Assembly: GCF_023544665.1 (NCBI RefSeq)
Contig: NZ_JAMJFL010000040.1
Location: 1-47,660 of the forward strand
DNA length: 47,660 bases
Source: Streptomyces sp. YS415
GTDB taxonomy: Bacteria > Actinomycetota > Actinomycetes > Streptomycetales > Streptomycetaceae
Direction: 5' to 3'
Shown here: piece by piece, positions 25,147-32,182 of the stretch
How positions within the stretch are numbered: the first letter of the stretch is position 1
How the letters are laid out: each line of letters starts with the position of its first letter
The notes under the pieces: generated by a model
Told to the model about the DNA's origin: nothing
Database searches by the model: none
The model's input: the letters and a program-made list of their open reading frames with translations, nothing else
Position numbers and translations under genes: made by a program

Positions 25147-26142
25147 ATGCCCACGCTGTTCCCCTCTCTCGGCAGGCGCCGGGCCCTTCAGGGCGCGGTC
25201 GCCGGCTTCGTCGCGCTCGGGCTGCTGCTGTGGTGGGTGCTGCCGCTGGGCGAGGACCCGCCGAGCGGGACGATCACCTTCAGCACGGGCACCGAGGCCG
25301 GGGTGTACCACGAGTACGGCGAGCGGCTCCAGAAGGAGCTCGCCAAGGACATGCCGGGCCTGACGGTCAAGCTGGAGACGAGCGCCGGCTCCCTGGCGAA
25401 CGTGCGCAGTGTGGCGACCGGGGATGCCGACGTCACCATCGCCGCGGCCGACGCGGTCGACACCTACGAGACCGAGGGCGGCGCCAACGCGCACCTGCTG
25501 CGCGGAGTGGCGCGGCTGTACGACGACTACGTCCAGCTGGTCGTCCCGCAGGACTCCGACATCGAGTCCGTCGCGGACCTGCGGGGCAAGCGGGTGGCCA
25601 TAGGGCTGCCGAAGTCGGGTGTGCGGCTGATCGCCAACCGGGTGCTGCAGGCGGCGGGCATCGACCCGGCGAAGGACATCACGCCCCGCTCCGACGGCAT
25701 CGACACCGGACCGAAGCGGCTGGGGTCCGGTCTCGACGCGTTCTTCTGGTCCGGCGGCCTGCCCACGCGCGGGCTGCGGGAGGTGGCCGAGACCTCCGCC
25801 TTCCGGTTCGTGCCCATCGAGTCCTCGATGGTCGCCCGGGTGCACGAGCAGGGCGGCGCCACCCGCTACTACCGGGCCACCAACATGCCGGAATCGGCCT
25901 ACGAGACCATTCAGAACGGCTCCACGGTCGCGACCATGGCCGTCTCCAACCTGCTGGTGACCCGCGAGGACCTGGACCCCCGGCTCACCGAGTGGCTGAC
26001 CCGAACCGTCCTGGACAGCCGGGACGGCATCGGTGCGCACGTCCACTCGGCGCAACTGGTCGACGTACGCACCGCGATCTACACCGACCCCCTGCCGCTG
26101 CACGAGGGCGCCCGGCGTTACTACCACTCGGTCAAGCCGTAG
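25147..26142 (+). CDS. TAXI-family solute-binding protein (TRAP-type), membrane-anchored
   Basis: 331 residues from the ATG at 25147. A single hydrophobic N-terminal segment (residues ~14-34) has no lipobox, so the protein is probably anchored or secreted. The mature part is a TAXI (TRAP-associated extracytoplasmic immunogenic) binding fold: ITFSTGTEAGVYHEYGERLQ, DVTIAAADAVDTYE, LRGKRVAIGLPKSG, DAFFWSGGLPTRG and the C-terminal HEGARRYY. TAXI proteins usually feed TRAP permeases, often for glutamate-like or C4 acids, but no permease is encoded here. The 3' end overlaps the convergent sensor kinase by 11 nt. A possible -10 (CAGTAT) about 7 nt before the ATG suggests a leaderless message. Confidence 0.87.
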   Translation: MPTLFPSLGRRRALQGAVAGFVALGLLLWWVLPLGEDPPSGTITFSTGTEAGVYHEYGERLQKELAKDMPGLTVKLETSAGSLANVRSVATGDADVTIAAADAVDTYETEGGANAHLLRGVARLYDDYVQLVVPQDSDIESVADLRGKRVAIGLPKSGVRLIANRVLQAAGIDPAKDITPRSDGIDTGPKRLGSGLDAFFWSGGLPTRGLREVAETSAFRFVPIESSMVARVHEQGGATRYYRATNMPESAYETIQNGSTVATMAVSNLLVTREDLDPRLTEWLTRTVLDSRDGIGAHVHSAQLVDVRTAIYTDPLPLHEGARRYYHSVKP

Positions 26143-27523
26143 GCTCGCTGCGCGGCACCCGCACCGTCACCTTCAGACCGTGCGGCGCGCGATGGCCGTA
26201 CGCGATCGACCCGCCGCCCGCCGAGAGCAGCGCCCGGGAGATGGACAGGCCCAGGCCGGAACCCTTGACGTTCTGATGGCGGCCGCTGCGCCAGAAGCGG
26301 TCGCCGATGCGGACCAGTTCCTCGTCGGTCAGCCCGGGCCCGTGGTCGGCGACCACGACGGTGGCGCTGTCGCCGTTGGACGCGACCGCCACCTCGACCC
26401 GCTCGCCCCGCGGGGTGAACTTCACGGCGTTGTCGATCACCGCGTCCAACGCGGACGACAGCGCCACCGGGTCGACCCAGGCGGTGGTGGCCGGGCAGTC
26501 CCCGGACAACTCGACCCCCTTGGCCGCGGCCGTCGGCGACCAGGCGGCGACCCGCTCGGCGGTCAGCGCGCCGATGTCGGTGAGCCGCAGGTCGGCCGCG
26601 GTGTGCTCGGCGAGCGCAAGGTCGAGCAGGTCGTCCAGGACCTGGGCGAGACGCTTGCCCTCGGCCTGGACCGAGGCGATCTCCTGATTGCCCTCGGGCA
26701 GTTCGAAGGCGAGCAGCTCGATCCGCAGCAGCAGCGCCGCGAGCGGGTTGCGCAGCTGGTGCGAGGCGTCGGCGACGAAGGCGCGCTGCTGCTCCAGGAC
26801 GCCCTCGACGTTGTCCGCCATCTCGTTGAACGACCGCGCCAGGCGCTGGAGTTCCGGCGGGCCTCCGGCCGCCGCGACCCGGGACTTCAGGGCGCCGCTG
26901 GCGATGGCGTGGGTGGTGGCGTCCAGGACGCGTACGGGTCTGAGCACCCAGCCGGTGAGCCGCAGCGCGGCACCGACGGCGAGCAGCATCGCGGCGACCT
27001 CGCCCGCGGCGATGACCAGCCAGCCGCGCTGAATGCGCGAGCGCATCTGCCCGGTGGGCGAGTCGGTGACGACGACCGCGACGACATCGCCGTCCCGGAC
27101 CACCGGGGAGGCGACGACCAGGCGGTTGCGCTGCCAGGGCCACACCTGCCGCGGGTCGTGGCTGCGCCGGCTGAGCAGCGCCTCCTCGAAGGCGTCGCGC
27201 ACCTCGCCGGAGCCGGGCAGGAGCCAGGTCTTCGGCGCGTTGGCCAGGACGGCCTCATCGGGCAGGAAGACTCCGGCCCGGATGCCGTAGACGTCGTGGT
27301 AGCTCTCCAGCTCCCGGCTCAGGGTGCGGCCCTCGTCGCGCGGGCCCTCCGGGGCGTCCATGGCGGACCGGGCCATGGCAGCGAAGTACGCCGTGTCGTC
27401 GATCCGGTCGACGACCACCTTCTGCTGCTGGGCAGCGGCCAGGCTCACCGCGAGGGGGACCCCGAGCGCCAGCAGTACCGCCGCCATCAGGATGATCAGC
27501 AGCGGGAGGAGTCGTGTGCGCAC
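26132..27523 (-). CDS. OmpR-type sensor histidine kinase with extracytoplasmic domain
   Basis: 463-residue membrane kinase. TM1 spans about residues 6-29. An extracellular segment of roughly 130 residues follows (with SYHDVYGIRAGVFLPDE and DGDVVAVVVTDSPTG, reminiscent of a small PAS/Cache-like sensor). TM2 (GWLVIAAGEVAAMLLAVGAA) leads into a HAMP domain. The HisKA phospho-acceptor is in ADASHQLRNPLAAL; ATPase boxes are DNAVKFTP, DHGPGLTDEE and GSGLGLSI. Its response regulator gene lies upstream with a 9-nt gap. It is convergent with the TAXI protein gene, a pairing that may be functional. Confidence 0.93.
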   Translation of the reverse strand: MRTRLLPLLIILMAAVLLALGVPLAVSLAAAQQQKVVVDRIDDTAYFAAMARSAMDAPEGPRDEGRTLSRELESYHDVYGIRAGVFLPDEAVLANAPKTWLLPGSGEVRDAFEEALLSRRSHDPRQVWPWQRNRLVVASPVVRDGDVVAVVVTDSPTGQMRSRIQRGWLVIAAGEVAAMLLAVGAALRLTGWVLRPVRVLDATTHAIASGALKSRVAAAGGPPELQRLARSFNEMADNVEGVLEQQRAFVADASHQLRNPLAALLLRIELLAFELPEGNQEIASVQAEGKRLAQVLDDLLDLALAEHTAADLRLTDIGALTAERVAAWSPTAAAKGVELSGDCPATTAWVDPVALSSALDAVIDNAVKFTPRGERVEVAVASNGDSATVVVADHGPGLTDEELVRIGDRFWRSGRHQNVKGSGLGLSISRALLSAGGGSIAYGHRAPHGLKVTVRVPRSEPTA

Positions 27524-27532
27524 CCGTACCCG

Positions 27533-28219
27533 CTAGGCGGCCGGGGCGACGAGCCGGTAGCCGACCCCGCGCACGGTCTCGATCAGGGCCGGCATCCGCA
27601 GCTTGGCCCTGAGGGACGCCACATGGACCTCCAGGGTGCGTCCGGTCCCCTCCCAGCTGGTCCGCCACACCTCGCTGATGATCTGCTCCCGGCGGAAGAC
27701 CACGCCGGGCCGCTGGGCGAGCAGGGCCAGCAGATCGAACTCCTTGCGGGTCAGCTGGACGACCGAGCCGTCCACGCTGACCTGCCGGGTGGGCAGTTCG
27801 ATGTGCACCGGGCCCAGGCGCAGCACGGCCTCGCCGCCGGCCGCGGGGTCCTCGTGGACGGAGCGCCGGCTGACGGCGTGGATACGGGCCAGCAGCTCGC
27901 CGGTGTCGTACGGCTTGACCACGTAGTCGTCGGCGCCGAGGTTGAGGCCGTGGATGCGGGAGCGGACGTCGGAGCGGGCGGTGACCATGATCACCGGGGT
28001 GCTGGTGCGCTTGCGGATCTTGCCGCAGACCTCGTAGCCGTCCTGGTCGGGCAGGCCCAGGTCGAGCAGGACGACGCCGAAGCCGGCGCCCTCGGGGACG
28101 AGCGCCTGCAGGGCCTCCTCGCCGCTGCGCGCGTGGGTGACGTCGAAGCCGTGCCGCGCCAGGATCGCGGAGAGAGCGGCGGCGACATGGTTGTCGTCCT
28201 CGACAAGGAGCAGTCTCAT
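27533..28219 (-). CDS. OmpR-family response regulator
   Basis: 228 residues from the ATG at 28219 (MRLLLVEDDNHVAAAL), with AGGAGGGGG well placed upstream; an in-frame start 16 codons earlier lacks a site. The receiver has Asp in VLLDLGLPDQDG, Thr in MVTARSD and Lys in YVVKPYD. The C-terminal winged helix shows LTRKEFDLLALLAQRPG, RREQIISEVW and RTLEVHVASLRAKL. It is the first gene of the kinase operon and is divergent from gluA across a 291-nt gap, which invites the idea that it regulates glutamate uptake, but nothing in the sequence proves that. Confidence 0.94.
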   Translation of the reverse strand: MRLLLVEDDNHVAAALSAILARHGFDVTHARSGEEALQALVPEGAGFGVVLLDLGLPDQDGYEVCGKIRKRTSTPVIMVTARSDVRSRIHGLNLGADDYVVKPYDTGELLARIHAVSRRSVHEDPAAGGEAVLRLGPVHIELPTRQVSVDGSVVQLTRKEFDLLALLAQRPGVVFRREQIISEVWRTSWEGTGRTLEVHVASLRAKLRMPALIETVRGVGYRLVAPAA

Positions 28220-28446
28220 CCCGTCCCCCTCCTGTTCATCGGCCGTACGGGTGACCTCACTACACACGAAGCGTGCACGCGCGCGCGTGCACCCTGGCAG
28301 TCACGCTGATGGACGCGGACCCCGTCAAGTGGGTTCCGGTTGCGCGGAGCTTGTCGTTACCCACCCGGTACGCGCCCAGGTCTCCGGGGCTACGACACGT
28401 GTCTGATTGCTACCGGATCGTGATGCTCAAATTCCCCTCAGGACTA

Positions 28447-28476
28447 ATGACGCAGGTCGGATACGGTTATTAGTGT
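28447..28476 (+). promoter_or_regulatory. Candidate promoter of gluABCD
   Basis: ATGACG, 18-nt spacer, TAGTGT: a fair vegetative promoter ending 34 nt before the gluA start. The inverted repeat GTCCTCC/GGAGGAC (28475-28481 and 28490-28496) begins inside the -10 and covers the predicted start point, so it could be an operator. The remainder of 28220-28446 shows no gene. Confidence 0.4.
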
Positions 28477-28510
28477 CCTCCGAAACCGAGGAGGACGGAG
28501 CTCGAGAGCG

Positions 28511-29287
28511 ATGACCGAAGTATCGGTGGCCAAGGAAGACGTGGCTGCGACCGGCGACCTGGTCGTCCTGAAGAGTGTCAACAAGCATTTCGGCGCGTTG
28601 CACGTGCTCCAGGACATCGACCTGACGATCGCCCGCGGCGAGGTCGTCGTGGTCATCGGGCCCTCCGGGTCCGGCAAGTCCACCCTGTGCCGCGCCATCA
28701 ACCGCCTGGAGACGATCGACTCCGGGACGATCGCCATCGACGGCAAGCCGCTGCCCGCCGAGGGCAAGGAGCTGGCCCGGCTGCGTGCCGACGTCGGCAT
28801 GGTCTTCCAGTCGTTCAATCTCTTCGCGCACAAGACCGTGCTCGAGAACGTCATGCTGGGCCAGGTCAAGGTCCGCAAGACCGACAAGAAGAAGGCCGAG
28901 GAAAAGGCCCGCGGTCTGCTCGACCGGGTGGGTGTCGCCAACCAGGCGGACAAGTACCCGGCCCAGCTCTCCGGCGGACAGCAGCAGCGCGTGGCCATCG
29001 CGCGCGCCCTGGCGATGGACCCGAAGGTCATGCTCTTCGACGAGCCGACCTCGGCCCTGGACCCGGAAATGATCAACGAGGTGCTGGAGGTCATGCAGCA
29101 GCTCGCCCGGGACGGCATGACCATGATCGTCGTCACCCATGAGATGGGTTTCGCCCGTTCGGCCGCCAATCGTGTGGTGTTCATGGCGGACGGGCGAATC
29201 GTCGAAGAGGCTGTGCCGGACCAGTTCTTCAGCAACCCGCGCAGCGACCGTGCCAAGGACTTCCTGTCCAAGATCCTGCACCACTGA
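28511..29287 (+). CDS. gluA: Glutamate ABC transporter ATP-binding protein
   Basis: 258-residue ABC ATPase of the polar amino acid uptake type. Walker A GPSGSGKST, Q-loop VFQSFNLFAH, signature LSGGQQQR, Walker B VMLFDEPTSALDPE and switch His in VVTHEMGFAR are all intact. It heads a four-gene set with a binding protein and two permeases, the gluABCD arrangement known from Corynebacterium and S. coelicolor. The first ten residues are variable; GGAG lies upstream of the ATG. It energises uptake of glutamate by the membrane pair encoded downstream. Confidence 0.95.
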   Translation: MTEVSVAKEDVAATGDLVVLKSVNKHFGALHVLQDIDLTIARGEVVVVIGPSGSGKSTLCRAINRLETIDSGTIAIDGKPLPAEGKELARLRADVGMVFQSFNLFAHKTVLENVMLGQVKVRKTDKKKAEEKARGLLDRVGVANQADKYPAQLSGGQQQRVAIARALAMDPKVMLFDEPTSALDPEMINEVLEVMQQLARDGMTMIVVTHEMGFARSAANRVVFMADGRIVEEAVPDQFFSNPRSDRAKDFLSKILHH

Positions 29288-29376
29288 CGACGCCCCGGCG
29301 CTCTCGCCGGCCCCGCGTCACCCGCACCGACGGCTCGCATCTCTTCACCAGACAAGCCAGACAAAGGATGTTCACC

Positions 29377-30225
29377 ATGAAGCTCCGCAAGGTCACCGCC
29401 GCGGCGGCCGCTGCGCTCGTCCTCTCCCTCACCGCGACCGCGTGCGGCGGCGACGACAAGGACAGCGACAGCGCCGACACCGGCTCGGGCGGCGGCGACA
29501 AGATCAAGATCGGCATCAAGTACGACCAGCCCGGTCTGGGCCTGAAGGAGCCCGACGGTTCCTTCTCCGGCTTCGACGTGGACGTCGCCACCTACGTGGC
29601 GAAGGAGCTCGGCTACGAGCCGAACCAGATCGAGTGGATCGAGACGAAGAGCGCCGACCGCGAGAACGCGCTCTCCCGTGGCGACGTCGACTTCATCGCC
29701 GCCACCTACTCCATCACCGACGAGCGCAAGGAGAAGGTCGACTTCGCCGGGCCGTACCTGCTGGCCCACCAGGACCTGCTGGTCAAGGCGGACTCCGACA
29801 TCGCCGAGGGCACCGACCTCAACGGCAAGAAGCTCTGCTCGGTCACCGGCTCGACCTCGGCGCAGAACGTCAAGGACGAGATCGCCCCGAAGGCCCAGCT
29901 CAAGGAGTACGGCACGTACTCGGAGTGCATCGCCGGTCTGCAGAGCGGCGCCGTCGACGCCGTGACCACCGATGACTCGATCCTCGCCGGCTTCGCCGCG
30001 CAGGAGCAGTACAAGGGCCAGTTCAAGCTCGCCGGCCTGAAGCTGAGCAACGAGAACTACGGCATCGGCGTCAAGAAGGGCGACACCGAGACCGTGAACA
30101 AGATCAACGACGCGCTGGAGAAGATGGTCAGCGACAACGCGTGGGAGACGGCCGTCAAGGACAACTTCGGTCCGGCCGACTACAAGAACGAGCCCGCCCC
30201 GAAGATCGGGAACATCGTTCAGTAA
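29377..30225 (+). CDS. gluB: Glutamate ABC transporter substrate-binding lipoprotein
   Basis: 282-residue precursor from the ATG of MKLRKVTAAAAAALVL, with AAAGGA upstream; an ATG three codons earlier overlaps that site. The signal peptide ends in LTATACGG, a lipobox with Cys at about residue 24. The mature protein is a family 3 solute-binding domain (IKIGIKYDQPGLGLKEPDGS, FSGFDVDVATYVAKELGY, ATYSITDERKEKVDFAGPY, CSVTGSTSAQNV). Two extra cysteines (KLCSVTG and YSECIAG) may form a disulfide. It captures glutamate outside the membrane for GluCD. An intercistronic hairpin follows. Confidence 0.94.
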   Translation: MKLRKVTAAAAAALVLSLTATACGGDDKDSDSADTGSGGGDKIKIGIKYDQPGLGLKEPDGSFSGFDVDVATYVAKELGYEPNQIEWIETKSADRENALSRGDVDFIAATYSITDERKEKVDFAGPYLLAHQDLLVKADSDIAEGTDLNGKKLCSVTGSTSAQNVKDEIAPKAQLKEYGTYSECIAGLQSGAVDAVTTDDSILAGFAAQEQYKGQFKLAGLKLSNENYGIGVKKGDTETVNKINDALEKMVSDNAWETAVKDNFGPADYKNEPAPKIGNIVQ

Positions 30226-30242
30226 CGCGGCTCTCCGCTCAC

Positions 30243-30280
30243 GCGCCGCCGCCGTCGGCCTGGCCTCACGGCGGCGGCGC
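30243..30280 (+). terminator. Intercistronic stem-loop between gluB and gluC
   Basis: Perfect 13-bp stem GCGCCGCCGCCGT/ACGGCGGCGGCGC with a 12-nt loop, beginning 17 nt after the gluB stop, in the only large gap (134 nt) of the operon. Such stems after binding-protein genes usually attenuate transcription or protect the 5' message so the binding protein outnumbers the permease. That role is inferred. Confidence 0.7.
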
Positions 30281-30359
30281 GGCACGTCAGCACGGCGGCG
30301 GCCCGACACGACCGCCCCCGTGCACCACGTTCGCCACACACCCGGAAGCGCGGGAGATC

Positions 30360-31037
30360 GTGTTCGACTTTCTTTCTGACTATGACGACCCGAGCCTGCT
30401 CGGCGCCTTCTGGGTGACGGTGCAGCTCGCCATTTTCTCCGGCATCGGCTCCCTGGTCTGGGGCACCATCCTGGCGGCCATGCGGGTCAGCCCGGTTCCC
30501 CTGATGCGCGGCTTCGGAACCGTCTATGTGAACATCGTCCGCAACATCCCCCTGACCGTCATCATCGTCTTCACCTCGCTCGGCCTCGCCGACATCTTCG
30601 GGATGACGATGGGCGCGCCCGACGACTTCGAGGCCCAGGGCTTCCGCCTGGCGATCCTCGGTCTGGTCGCGTACACGGCCGCCTTCGTCTGCGAGGCGCT
30701 GCGCTCCGGCATCAACACCGTGCCGGTGGGTCAGGCCGAGGCGGCCCGGGCCCTCGGACTGAGCTTCAGCCAGGTGCTCCGGCTCATCGTGCTGCCGCAG
30801 GCGTTCCGCTCGGTCATCGGCCCGCTCGCCAACGTGCTGATCGCGCTGACCAAGAACACCACGGTGGCGGCCACCATCGGCGTGGCCGAGGCGGCCCTGC
30901 TGATGAAGGAAATGATCGAGAACGAGGCGCAGACGCTGCTCATCGGCACGGTCTTCGCCTTCGGATTCGTGGTACTGACCCTGCCCACCGGCCTGTTCCT
31001 CGGCTGGCTGAGCACGCGACTGGCGGTGAAGCGGTGA
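30360..31037 (+). CDS. gluC: Glutamate ABC transporter permease
   Basis: 225-residue inner-membrane permease of the HisM type, from a GTG start just after GGGAG (MFDFLSDYDDPSLLGAFWVT). About five transmembrane segments are visible. The EAA loop that contacts the ATPase is EAARALGLSFSQVLRLIVLP. The gene ends in a GTGA overlap with gluD, so the two permeases are coupled. Together they form the channel used by GluA and GluB. Confidence 0.92.
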   Translation: MFDFLSDYDDPSLLGAFWVTVQLAIFSGIGSLVWGTILAAMRVSPVPLMRGFGTVYVNIVRNIPLTVIIVFTSLGLADIFGMTMGAPDDFEAQGFRLAILGLVAYTAAFVCEALRSGINTVPVGQAEAARALGLSFSQVLRLIVLPQAFRSVIGPLANVLIALTKNTTVAATIGVAEAALLMKEMIENEAQTLLIGTVFAFGFVVLTLPTGLFLGWLSTRLAVKR

Positions 31038-31984
31038 CCTCGGTTCTGTACGACGCACCCGGCCCCAAGGCCAAGCGGCGCAACCTGATCTTCTCGGCCG
31101 TCTTCGTCGTCCTGCTCGCCCTGCTGCTGTGGTGGATCTGGCGGACGATGGACGACAAGGGCCAGCTGGAATGGGCCCTGTGGGAGCCGTTCACCCAGTC
31201 CGAGGCCTGGACCACGTATCTGCTGCCCGGACTCGCCGACACCCTCAAGGCCGCCTCGCTGGCCATGATCATCGCGCTGCCGCTGGGCGCCTTCTTCGGC
31301 ATCTCCCGGATGTCCGACCACCGCTGGGTGCGGATGCCGGCCGGCGCCGTGGTCGAGTTCTTCCGGGCGATCCCGGTCCTGCTGCTGATGCTGTTCGCCA
31401 ACGAGTTCTACGCTCGCTACACGGACGTCAGCAGCGCGGACCGCCCCCTGTACGCGGTCGTCACCGGCCTGGTGCTCTACAACGCCTCGGTCCTCGCCGA
31501 GATCGTGAAGGCCGGCATCCTCGCCCTGCCCAAGGGCCAGACAGAGGCCGCCAAGGCGATCGGCCTGCGCAAGGGCCAGACGATGACGAGCGTCCTGCTG
31601 CCGCAGGCCGTCACGGCGATGCTCCCGGCCATCGTCAGCCAGCTCGTCGTCATCGTGAAGGACACCGCGCTGGGCGGCGTGATGCTCGGCTTCACCGAGC
31701 TGCTGAACGCGCGCGGCACGCTCGCGGCCAACTACGCGAACGTCATTCCCAGCTTCATCGTGGTGGCGGTGGTCTACATCGTCGTGAACTTCATCCTGAC
31801 CAGCTTCGCGAGCTGGCTGGAGGCCCGGCTGCGGCGCAGCAAGCGCTCCACCGGCGCGGTGCTCGGCGCGGAGGACATGGAGGAACTCAACCCGGCGGCG
31901 GTCGGCGGTTCCTTCGGCACCGGCGGCGAGGGCGGAGGACCGGGCGGCTTCGGGGGCTTCACCTACCCGCCCAAGAACAAGTGA
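31034..31984 (+). CDS. gluD: Glutamate ABC transporter permease
   Basis: 316-residue permease, second membrane subunit. About five transmembrane segments follow an N-terminal cytoplasmic stretch (APGPKAKRRNLIFSAVF). The EAA loop reads EAAKAIGLRKGQTMTSVLLP. Compared with GluC it has an extra extracellular loop before the core and a C-terminal cytoplasmic tail rich in Gly and Pro (GTGGEGGGPGGFGGF). It overlaps gluC by 4 nt. An inverted repeat terminator follows about 50 nt later. Confidence 0.92.
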   Translation: MTSVLYDAPGPKAKRRNLIFSAVFVVLLALLLWWIWRTMDDKGQLEWALWEPFTQSEAWTTYLLPGLADTLKAASLAMIIALPLGAFFGISRMSDHRWVRMPAGAVVEFFRAIPVLLLMLFANEFYARYTDVSSADRPLYAVVTGLVLYNASVLAEIVKAGILALPKGQTEAAKAIGLRKGQTMTSVLLPQAVTAMLPAIVSQLVVIVKDTALGGVMLGFTELLNARGTLAANYANVIPSFIVVAVVYIVVNFILTSFASWLEARLRRSKRSTGAVLGAEDMEELNPAAVGGSFGTGGEGGGPGGFGGFTYPPKNK

Positions 31985-32034
31985 CGCACGGTCAAGTGAC
32001 CTGAGCGACACGCGGAGCACGGCGTGAACAACAC

Positions 32035-32064
32035 GGAGGCAGTGGCATGATCGCCACTGCCTCC
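32035..32064. terminator. Terminator after gluABCD, nested in a larger inverted repeat
   Basis: Perfect 12-bp stem GGAGGCAGTGGC/GCCACTGCCTCC with a 6-nt loop. It is flanked by a second inverted repeat, GTCAAGTGAC at 31991-32000 and GTCACTTGAC at 32065-32074. Immediately downstream TTGACG (32070-32075) could be the -35 of the next gene. Confidence 0.75.
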
Positions 32065-32182
32065 GTCACTTGACGCAAGCACCGGCAATGGGTTGCATAC
32101 GTTCTGTGATCGTGCACCCTGCTCCAACCTCCTGTTCACACGCGTCCCCCGGGACATCACTGCGGGCGGGGGGCACCACGCC

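Noticed and set aside
28426..28473. 16-codon frame (MLKFPSGLMTQVGYGY) upstream of gluA as a leader peptide
   Set aside because: No ribosome site, no enrichment of a relevant codon, and it overlaps the candidate gluA promoter.
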